From Clostridiales bacterium (GTDB lineage: Bacteria > Bacillota > Clostridia > Oscillospirales > Oscillospiraceae): 19,394 nt of DNA. The notes beneath the pieces were generated by a model. The model was not told the DNA's origin. It saw only the letters and a program-made list of their open reading frames with translations, and did no database searches. Numbering within the stretch: position 1 is the first letter of the stretch; each line of letters starts with the position of its first letter. The translations under genes and the position numbers were made by a program. Positions 14,506 through 19,394 of this stretch are shown here, piece after piece. The DNA lies in the NCBI GenBank assembly GCA_004553495.1, contig SFLE01000031.1, forward strand, positions 1-19,394, given 5' to 3'.

Positions 14506-14552
14506 GTGAATAATCACAATTGCATATTATCACATGGTCATTTTTATGTCAA
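14506..14552 (-). promoter_or_regulatory. Cassette 3 promoter with a GntR-type half-palindrome
   Basis: Minus-strand TTGACA (14552-14547), 17 bp, TAATAT (14529-14524). Just downstream on the same strand lies TTGTGATTATTCAC (14519-14506), whose TTGTGATTA is shared with the operator on the divergent regulator promoter. A further TGTGATAA-like piece overlaps the -10. Confidence 0.75.
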
Positions 14553-14561
14553 TAATTTTTC

Positions 14562-14620
14562 TTGACAATTCGTAGAAAATCCTGCATAATACCCTTGTGA
14601 TTGTGATTAATCAATCACAA
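14562..14620 (+). promoter_or_regulatory. GntR regulator promoter and operator
   Basis: TTGACA (14562-14567), 17 bp, CATAAT (14585-14590). An inverted repeat follows at once: TTGTGATTG (14595-14603) and CAATCACAA (14612-14620), with a second TTGTGAT (14602-14608) between them that also pairs with ATCACAA. It covers the expected transcription start, so the regulator probably represses itself. Confidence 0.78.
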
Positions 14621-14641
14621 ATTTTTACAGACGGTGCAGCC

Positions 14642-15355
14642 ATGGCATTTGAAAAGATAAGCATCCCCTCTCCGAAGGAATGCTTTTTTGAGAACATAAA
14701 ATCGAAAATACTCACCGGCGAGCTCACACCGGGGCAGAAGCTGCCCACCGAGCGCGAGCTTTCTGAGCAGACGGGAATTAACCAGTCGGCTATACATCTT
14801 GCGATAAAGGATCTCGAGCGCACGGGCTTTTTGTATATCGTGCCTCGCCACGGCACATATGTCGCCGACTATATCGCCAGCGGAAACTACGATACCCTGC
14901 ACGAGATACTCAAATCCGGCGGTCAGCATATGACAAAGGAGCGTGTAGTCGCGCTCGTCGAAACGCGAAACGCCATCGAAGGCGGGGCTCTCATCCGGCT
15001 CGCCGCATCGCACACGCCCGATGATGTGAGGCAGCTTGAAGCGCACATCCGGCTTTTCAAAGACGCCCGCGGAAAGGGCTTGAGCGCCGATGAGCTCGGC
15101 AGCATGACAAAGGATTTTCACTATCTTATCTGCAAGCTCAGCGGCAACGAGGTTTTCATATTGCTCATGAATTCGTTCACCGAGATCTCGCAGGGGCTGT
15201 GGCGGCACTGCGCCGGTCACTGGGGGCTCGAGGGGCTTATCGAGCAGAGCGAGCACATCCTCTTCCTCATAAGGCAGGGAAAGGGGCTTGAAGCTCAGGT
15301 GTATATAACCGAAAAATTCAACGAATATGTCCGCGACTGCGGAATAAGGCTTTAA
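14642..15355 (+). CDS. GntR family regulator, FadR subfamily (FCD ligand domain)
   Basis: A 237-aa repressor from the ATG at 14642. The winged helix-turn-helix (about residues 8-75) shows GELTPGQKLPTERELSEQTG, then SAIHLAIKDLERTGFL and the wing VPRHGTYVAD. The C-terminal helical FCD domain contains RVVALVETRNAIEGGALIRL, the DFHYLICKLSGN helix and SEHILFLIRQG; its histidines fit the metal/ligand pocket of FCD proteins, which bind organic acids or acyl-CoAs. A longer reading from GTG 14597 would begin within the operator at the predicted transcript start, so it is rejected. The ribosome site before the chosen ATG is weak. It is divergent from cassette 3 and shares operator-like sequence with that promoter, so cassette 3 is the likely target. 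Confidence 0.92.
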   Translation: MAFEKISIPSPKECFFENIKSKILTGELTPGQKLPTERELSEQTGINQSAIHLAIKDLERTGFLYIVPRHGTYVADYIASGNYDTLHEILKSGGQHMTKERVVALVETRNAIEGGALIRLAASHTPDDVRQLEAHIRLFKDARGKGLSADELGSMTKDFHYLICKLSGNEVFILLMNSFTEISQGLWRHCAGHWGLEGLIEQSEHILFLIRQGKGLEAQVYITEKFNEYVRDCGIRL

Positions 15356-15380
15356 AGACCTGCCATTGGCAGGTCTTTAT
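15354..15380. terminator. Terminator between the GntR gene and the ADP-ribosylglycohydrolase
   Basis: AAAGACCTGCC and GGCAGGTCTTT form an 11-bp stem around a three-base loop, overlapping the GntR stop codon. The symmetric A and T ends allow it to act for the convergent minus-strand operon as well. Confidence 0.8.
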
Positions 15381-15382
15381 CC

Positions 15383-15967
15383 TTATCGTTTGGGCGCGTA
15401 TGTGCAGTAAACATATTTACTCAGCCATGTCTCGTCTCTGTATGAGCCGTATTCGCTCATTTTGCAGCCGCTGTACAGGTCGTCGGCAATTTCGAGGATA
15501 ACATCCCGCAGCTCAAGGTTTTTGAGATACTTCTCCGGTATCGCGCTCAAGCCCAGATACGCTCCTAAAATATTTCCGGTCACCGCGCCGGTAGAATCGC
15601 TGTCGCCGTTGTGGTTGACCGCGGCAACGAGAGCCTTGTCAAAGTCATCGGAGTATTTCAGCGCGCAGTACAGCGCTATGGCAAGCGTCTCCTCGGCTAC
15701 CCAGCCCTGTCCGAGCATATGTATTGCCTCGACATCGTCCATGTCCGCGTGCGATAGCTCTACCGCGCGGTCTATAAGTATGAGCAGCTCACTCAGGTGC
15801 TCTGCCCCCTCATACCGTCTGCTCACAGCCGCACTCATGTCCGCCACAGCTTCGTAAAGCGAAATGCTGTCGGAATGCGAGACTATGCTTATAACATAAG
15901 CCAGCGCAGCCGCCGGAATATAACCCAGCTCGTGCCCGTGCGTCAGCGCGGCGGCATTTGCACCCAC
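15383..15967 (-). pseudogene. ADP-ribosylglycohydrolase family, C-terminal part (after an internal TAG)
   Basis: It continues in the same frame after the amber codon at 15982-15980: LAGEVGANAAALTHGHELGY (residues immediately before the GTG/ATG-type restarts included), then the metal-binding motif HNGDSDSTGAVTGNILGAY typical of DraG-type enzymes, which remove ADP-ribose from proteins or small molecules using two magnesium ions. A GTG at 15967 could restart translation but lacks a clear ribosome site. The N-terminal metal ligands are in the other part, so neither half alone should be active. It ends at a terminator shared with the convergent GntR gene. Together the parts make about 366 codons, a normal length for the family. 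Confidence 0.85.
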
Positions 15968-15979
15968 CTCGCCGGCAAG

Positions 15980-16483
15980 CTAGGCATCTTCAAAAAGCAA
16001 TCCGGCAGGCGCAACGCGCATGACGCCGCCGCAGCCCTTACTGTGGTTTATCGGCTTCTCGACCGTGCCCACCGTTTCGGATGAAAGCGCCGAAAGGCAG
16101 GTGTTGCCGGGCGCTCTTGGGTGGAACAGCTCCGGCACATTCAGCAGCCACGAGAAGCACTCTTCGCCCTTATAGGGATACCTCTGCCGCTGCGTTTTCA
16201 GCCAATCCCTGTAGCACAGCAGTATATAGTACCGATACTCGCTCATGATGCCGCGCAGCTTGCCCCTCGTTTCGGCAATAAGCAGGCCGTTTGCCGTGAA
16301 CAGCGTCATCTGCGTATCGTCCGAGATTCGTGCGACGCCGTCTTGCAGCTCATATTCCGTAATGCCCTTGCCGCCGAAGTGCCTGAATATCGACCCCTCG
16401 TCGGAAAACTCAACGGCATAGCCCAGCGCGTCTCCCGCCGCGCCGCCGATCAAGCAGCCGCGGTATTTGTCCTGTGATCTCAT
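15980..16483 (-). pseudogene. ADP-ribosylglycohydrolase family, N-terminal part (ends at an internal TAG)
   Basis: 167 codons beginning MRSQDKYRGCLIGGAAGDAL, the typical family start, followed by the metal-binding SDDTQM (residues 54-59) and NHSKGCGGVMRVAP. The reading ends at TAG after LLFEDA, just where homologues continue through an alanine-rich helix to ALTHGH. A CAG (Gln) or GAG (Glu) to TAG change would explain it. It starts four bases after the methyltransferase stop, so the two form an operon. Whether the stop is real cannot be decided here. Confidence 0.87.
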
Positions 16484-16487
16484 TAGT

Positions 16488-17357
16488 TCACCTCAATTTT
16501 ATCGCCGCGGCATAGCTCACGCCTGCCGGAGCGTGCATTTCGTGTTCCGGTTCCGCTGCGTTGTGAGCGCAGAAATAGTGCTCGGTCATCCCGTCCGCGT
16601 CAAGGCTTTCAAGCATCTCAAAGCCGCACCCGCGCAGGAGCGTCTTCATCTCCCCTGCGCCGTAGCTTGCCTTCATCGTCTCGCCCGCTCCGTGCGCAAG
16701 CGCTCTGTTCGTTTCCGCTTCACGCCCGCCGTCGCCCGCAGGATAGTCAAGGCAAAGCACCGAGCCTTCGCGCATCACGCCGCTTATCGTGCGTAGGAGC
16801 TTTGTAAAATCGGTTTTTTCGAGATAATAGCTTATCCCCAAAAGGCTTGCAAATGCCGTTTTATCGGTACGGTACCCCGCCCTTAGCAGCTTATCGCACC
16901 ATGCATCCTCCGAAAGGTCGCAAGGCACGAAAACAGCGCCGCTTTCAAGCCCGCATTTATCGAGCCTTTTTCGCTTATCCGCAAGCATTTCCGGAAGATC
17001 CAGCTCGAATACCGGTATTTCTCCTGCGCTCTTTATTACGGAAAATGTGTCGTATCCGGCGGCGAATATAACATACTGCCCGAAATCATATTTTCTCAGC
17101 AGCTCCTCGCAGAACGCGCTCCTGCCGAGCACCGACGGCGCAAGCTGCCGGTCAACTATCTTTCTGAGCCCCTCCTCCGGACTGATGTTAAGCTCAGGGA
17201 AAAAGAAGCCCGCTCCGTCAGCCATGCTCTGCGCTATCCGCGCATAGTCCTCGCCCAGCAGCCGCTCCGCCGCGGTATCGTCGAAAACGCGCACCTTCGC
17301 CGTTTTGTGGTGGTATGCTCTTGCAAAGCAGCTCACAAGCGCAGTCAAATTGTCCAT
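16488..17357 (-). CDS. Class I SAM-dependent O-methyltransferase (leucine carboxyl methyltransferase/PPM-like family)
   Basis: A 289-aa cytoplasmic enzyme. The SAM-binding motif is VIFAAGYDTFS at about residues 96-106 (the usual G-x-G-x-D relaxed to A-A-G-Y-D), followed by the acidic strand VFELDLPEML (117-124) that would hold the ribose. FVPCDLSED and SLLGISYYLEK follow, the latter like the post-motif segment of LCMT/TcmP-type proteins. The acceptor is unknown; relatives methylate carboxyl or hydroxyl groups of proteins or small molecules. The start has GAGGAGG upstream and lies inside a sequence repeated before the DUF3795 gene, so the two genes may be co-regulated. It is followed at four bases by the ADP-ribosylglycohydrolase. 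Confidence 0.87.
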   Translation of the reverse strand: MDNLTALVSCFARAYHHKTAKVRVFDDTAAERLLGEDYARIAQSMADGAGFFFPELNISPEEGLRKIVDRQLAPSVLGRSAFCEELLRKYDFGQYVIFAAGYDTFSVIKSAGEIPVFELDLPEMLADKRKRLDKCGLESGAVFVPCDLSEDAWCDKLLRAGYRTDKTAFASLLGISYYLEKTDFTKLLRTISGVMREGSVLCLDYPAGDGGREAETNRALAHGAGETMKASYGAGEMKTLLRGCGFEMLESLDADGMTEHYFCAHNAAEPEHEMHAPAGVSYAAAIKLR

Positions 17358-17380
17358 ATGTATTCCTCCTCTTAATGTCG

Positions 17381-17484
17381 GTCAATACTTATTACACCTG
17401 ACTCGGAGGAAATACAAGCCTTGATTTTTTGCCGGAAATGTGGTAATATAAACACGCAGGAGAGAGAAATCTCTCCGTTTTTTG
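17381..17484 (+). repeat. Left copy of a ~105-bp inverted repeat with divergent promoters
   Basis: It matches the reverse complement of 18068-18172 at roughly 85-90% by eye, from GTCAATACTTATTA to the hairpin and T-run. Similarity also reaches outward to the start codons of both flanking genes (CATATGTA, CCTCCT). This copy holds a minus-strand promoter for the methyltransferase (-10 TGTAAT at 17396-17391) and a plus-strand promoter toward the AbrB-like gene. Confidence 0.85.
17421..17483 (+). promoter_or_regulatory. Promoter followed at once by a terminator-like hairpin (leader of the AbrB-like gene)
   Basis: TTGATT (17421-17426), 17 bp, TAATAT (17444-17449). Only about three bases after the expected start lies GGAGAGA-GAAA-TCTCTCC (17459-17476), then G and six T. 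A second hairpin, GCCGCT/AGCGGC (17494-17514), follows. The layout suggests attenuation or a very short RNA. Confidence 0.6.
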
Positions 17485-17572
17485 TTCCATTGAGCCGCTC
17501 TCATCGCAAGCGGCGCTTTGTATGGCGTTTGGATGCTGCGGTATGAGAAAATCCCGATTGGAGGTGTGAGCA

Positions 17573-18040
17573 ATGCCGCAAATGAATAAGGGCGGAAAAT
17601 TCGTTTTCGGAAGATCACTGATCCGGTCGGACGGGAGCGTCAGGCTTCCGCCGCAGGCGGTGGAGGAGTACCGCATCGCCGATGAGGGAAAAGTGTATCT
17701 GTTCACGGGCAGCAAAATAACCGGCGGCTTCTGCGTGACCCGCAAGGGTCTGCTGCATCCGTCAAAGCTCGGGCACATTCTGGATGAGGTGCCGCAGCTT
17801 CTCGACTATACTTCGAGTGCCAGTGATTTCATAAGGTGCAAAGGCCGCGCCTACTGCTGGACGGATATCTCCCCTACGGGTACGATACGGCTGACAAGTG
17901 AAATGATGGACTTTTTGGAGCTGAGAGCCGAGATGTGCCTTCTGTCTATCCGCAGCAGCGATATTGCCTTCACCATGGGTGCGAAAGGTCCGCTGCTTGA
18001 AAAAGCCGAAAACTACGGCGGAGAGATACCTCTGTTCTGA
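17573..18040 (+). CDS. AbrB/SpoVT-like protein with two internal repeats
   Basis: 155 aa, with GGAGGTG in front of the ATG. Two stretches resemble swapped-hairpin AbrB-type folds: FGRSLIRSDGSVRLPPQAVE (about 12-31) followed by VYLFTGSK, and WTDISPTGTIRLTSEMMDFL (about 96-115) followed by MCLLSIRSS. Both have the I-x-x-x-G-x-[VI]-R-L-[PT] pattern of AbrB/MazE domains. Such proteins usually bind DNA as dimers; here the two units sit in one chain. The sequence is otherwise unfamiliar and conserved residues for DNA binding cannot be confirmed. The gene stands alone between two ~105-bp inverted repeats and has its own promoter in the left one. A role as regulator acting on those repeats is possible but unproven. 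Confidence 0.75.
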   Translation: MPQMNKGGKFVFGRSLIRSDGSVRLPPQAVEEYRIADEGKVYLFTGSKITGGFCVTRKGLLHPSKLGHILDEVPQLLDYTSSASDFIRCKGRAYCWTDISPTGTIRLTSEMMDFLELRAEMCLLSIRSSDIAFTMGAKGPLLEKAENYGGEIPLF

Positions 18041-18067
18041 TACCGGCGTTTTCGGTGCCGAAGGTTT

Positions 18068-18172
18068 AAAAAAACAGGAGAGACCTCTCCCTCCTGCGCG
18101 TTTATATTACCACATTTTCGGCAAAAAATCAAGACTTGCATTTTGTTCGGGTCTGGTATAATAAGTATTGAC
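18068..18172 (-). repeat. Right copy of the ~105-bp inverted repeat
   Basis: The reverse complement of the left copy. It has the same minus-strand promoter, TTGATT (18132-18127), 17 bp, TAATAT (18109-18104), pointing back at the AbrB-like gene, and the same early hairpin, CAGGAG (18075-18080) paired with CTCCTG (18091-18096), followed by a T-run on the minus strand. The hairpin is kept with different base pairs from the left copy. Confidence 0.85.
18136..18162 (+). promoter_or_regulatory. Extended -10 promoter of the DUF3795 gene
   Basis: TGGTATAAT (18154-18162) is an extended -10; TTGCAT (18136-18141) lies 15 bp upstream as a poor -35. The corresponding part of the left repeat drives the methyltransferase. 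Confidence 0.6.
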
Positions 18173-18209
18173 TAACATTAACCGTCGATTGACAATAGGA
18201 GGACTACAT

Positions 18210-18572
18210 ATGGAACAAATGATCGCCTGCTGCGGGCTCGACTGCGAAAAATGTGATGCAAGGCTCGCAACGGTCACAAACGACAGCGCCCTGCGCGAAA
18301 AGACCGCCGCCCTGTGGACGCAGCTCAACGGAGTAACGATAACACCGGAGATGATAAGCTGCACCGGCTGCCGCATAGACGGCGTCAAAACGCCGTTCTG
18401 CGACAGCATCTGCCCCATCCGAGGCTGCGTCCGCGAAAAGGGGCTGAACACCTGCGCCGACTGCACACAGATGGACCAATGCCCGACGCTTGGGCGCATA
18501 GCCGCAAACAATCCGCAGGCTCCGGAAAATCTCAAGCGGCTCCGCGAGACGGAGCCGACCGGCGCGATTTGA
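18210..18572 (+). CDS. DUF3795 domain protein, cysteine-rich
   Basis: 120 aa. The N-terminal IACCGLDCEKCDARLAT is the DUF3795 signature. Further pairs (CTGC, CDSICPIRGC, CADC, and a last cysteine in QCPTLG) suggest binding of zinc or an iron-sulfur cluster. The function is unknown; the family is common in anaerobic Firmicutes. The start is the ATG behind AGGAGG. An upstream in-frame start at 18168 would lie in the promoter repeat at the expected transcription start and is rejected. The hydrolase gene follows after nine bases, probably in the same transcript. Confidence 0.9.
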   Translation: MEQMIACCGLDCEKCDARLATVTNDSALREKTAALWTQLNGVTITPEMISCTGCRIDGVKTPFCDSICPIRGCVREKGLNTCADCTQMDQCPTLGRIAANNPQAPENLKRLRETEPTGAI

Positions 18573-18581
18573 ACAAGCGAA

Positions 18582-19208
18582 ATGAAAACCGGTATTATGA
18601 AAAATGTAATCGTCTATGTCCACGGTAAGGGCGGTTCGGCGGAGGAAGCCGAGCATTATAAGCCCCTGTTTCCGGACAGCGAGGTTATAGGATTTGATTA
18701 CCGTGCACAGACTCCGTGGGAAGCCACGGAGGAATTTCCGAGATTTTTCACCGAGCAGCGGAAACGCTGCGACAGACTTACGCTGATTGCAAACAGTATC
18801 GGAGCATTTTTCTCCATGTCCTCGCTGGATGAGCGGCTTATCGACAGTGCTTATCTCATCTCCCCTGTCGTGGACATGGAAAAGCTTATCACCGACATGA
18901 TGACATGGGCAAATGTTACTGAGCGTGAGCTCGCGGAGAAAGCAGAGATACCCACGGCGTTCGGCGAAACGCTGTCATGGACTTATCTCGGATATGTGCG
19001 GGAGCATCCGCTCTCATGGCAGCTTCCCACCCGCATTTTGTATGGCGAGCATGACGCTCTGACATCCTTTGAAACCGTATCCGCCTTTGCCGAACGCTCC
19101 GGAGCGGAGCTGACCGTTATGCCGAACGGTGAGCATTGGTTCCACACGGAGGAGCAGATGCGGTTTCTGGATAGCTGGATCACGGCAAAACACCCTGCAA
19201 GCTCTTAA
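18582..19208 (+). CDS. Alpha/beta hydrolase
   Basis: 208 aa with the alpha/beta hydrolase order: strand and HGKGG oxyanion loop (14-18), nucleophile elbow ANSIGA with Ser72, then the acid Asp158 in YGEHDALTS and the base His185 in NGEHWFH. No signal peptide, so it acts in the cytoplasm, probably as an esterase or similar hydrolase on an unknown substrate. Start choice is uncertain: the ATG at 18582 and the ATG at 18597 (MKNVIVYVHGKGG) are both in frame and neither has a strong ribosome site; nine bases separate the first from the DUF3795 stop. Its last codons lie in the terminator hairpin. Confidence 0.88.
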   Translation: MKTGIMKNVIVYVHGKGGSAEEAEHYKPLFPDSEVIGFDYRAQTPWEATEEFPRFFTEQRKRCDRLTLIANSIGAFFSMSSLDERLIDSAYLISPVVDMEKLITDMMTWANVTERELAEKAEIPTAFGETLSWTYLGYVREHPLSWQLPTRILYGEHDALTSFETVSAFAERSGAELTVMPNGEHWFHTEEQMRFLDSWITAKHPASS

Positions 19209-19224
19209 GTCTTGCAGGGTGTTT
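19188..19224. terminator. Terminator hairpin overlapping the hydrolase stop
   Basis: A 14-bp perfect stem (AAACACCCTGCAAG with CTTGCAGGGTGTTT) around a nine-base loop that contains the hydrolase stop codon. The T-run is only three bases, so strength is moderate; its symmetry allows both directions. Confidence 0.75.
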
Positions 19225-19394
19225 ATGGTACTAACCAAGAATACATATCGTAATACGGTGATGAAAGAGTCCCAAGTTGCTGTAATGGAAGAATTCGTGG
19301 ATGCGGTCCTCGCACATGGACGGCAAAGGATGGTCGTACACTTAAGGAAATCAAGGACAACGCTACGGTGGATTAAACCTTTTAATTTTGCCAT
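19225..19394. other. Right-edge stretch without an identified gene
   Basis: A 170-base AT-richer stretch. One plus-strand frame stays open from an ATG at 19225 to the edge (MVLTKNTYRNTVMKESQV and onward), and a minus-strand frame enters from the edge, but neither has a ribosome site or a recognisable domain. A different plus frame reads DGRTLKEIKDNATVD before a stop, so this may be a decayed gene fragment. Identity undetermined. Confidence 0.3.

Noticed and set aside
14597..14641. Upstream GTG start for the GntR regulator
   Set aside because: It falls in the operator palindrome at the predicted transcription start, and the extra 15 residues are not part of the GntR domain.
10495..15982. Stop codon reassignment or pyrrolysine insertion at the internal TAA and TAG
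   Set aside because: The two interruptions use different codons, TAA and TAG both serve as ordinary stops elsewhere in the window (the cassette 3 membrane peptide ends in TAG, many genes in TAA), and no suppressor or PylT-like tRNA is present.
18168..18209. Upstream start for the DUF3795 protein
   Set aside because: It lies a few bases after the -10 within the repeated promoter region; the ATG at 18210 has AGGAGG and begins directly before the family signature.
1..19394. CRISPR array, IS element or prophage
   Set aside because: No regularly spaced repeats, transposase or phage structural genes were seen in the window. The only long repeats are the pair at 17381-17484 and 18068-18172 and the paralogous dehydratase genes.

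Overview
The window looks like a piece of chromosome from a moderately GC-rich anaerobic Clostridia-type Firmicute, probably a gut Oscillospiraceae/Lachnospiraceae-like organism. This is inferred from strong AGGAGG ribosome sites, sigma-A promoters with 16-17 bp spacing, a CBS/DRTGG-type family II pyrophosphatase, DUF975 and DUF3795 proteins, and oxygen-sensitive 2-hydroxyacyl-CoA dehydratase-type iron-sulfur proteins. No phage, IS or CRISPR is visible.

Layout. 1-4.3 kb (minus strand): the first codons of an unknown gene, a CBS-pyrophosphatase with its own promoter and a palindrome over its -10, then a DUF975 membrane protein and a beta-CASP metallo-beta-lactamase in one operon. 4.4-4.6 kb: tRNA-Leu(CAG) with promoter and terminator. 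4.6-15.4 kb: the core of the window. Three paralogous cassettes each have the order HgdB-like ~398-aa subunit, large ~510-aa HgdA/BcrB-like subunit, small one-helix membrane protein. Cassette 1 (5.4-8.3 kb, +) follows a TetR regulator. Cassette 2 (8.55-11.5 kb, +) has its own promoter. Cassette 3 (14.45-11.58 kb, -) faces cassette 2 across a shared bidirectional terminator and is divergent from a GntR/FCD regulator. 15.4-17.4 kb (minus): an ADP-ribosylglycohydrolase broken by one stop codon, and an O-methyltransferase. 17.4-18.2 kb: an AbrB-like two-repeat protein enclosed by ~105-bp inverted repeats that each carry divergent promoters. 18.2-19.2 kb (+): a DUF3795 protein and an alpha/beta hydrolase.

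How it works together. The dehydratase cassettes encode two-component Fe-S enzymes of the family that removes water from 2-hydroxyacyl-CoAs (or reduces aromatic acyl-CoAs). No ATP-dependent activator, CoA-transferase or 2-hydroxyacid dehydrogenase is present here, so activation and substrate supply must come from elsewhere, or the chemistry differs. The TetR gene and cassette 1 share an identical-arm operator (TGTCAG-N5-CTGACA); the GntR gene and cassette 3 share TTGTGATTA-type sites, so different cassettes appear to answer to different signals. The most novel element is the third gene of each cassette: a 50-55 aa membrane protein family, with two of its three members too short for ordinary gene calling, suggesting membrane tethering of the dehydratase.

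Three genes are interrupted by simple lesions: a 26-29 nt deletion in the cassette 1 small subunit, a TAA in the cassette 2 large subunit and a TAG in the ADP-ribosylglycohydrolase. Only cassette 3 is intact throughout. Sequence alone cannot separate real decay from assembly error.
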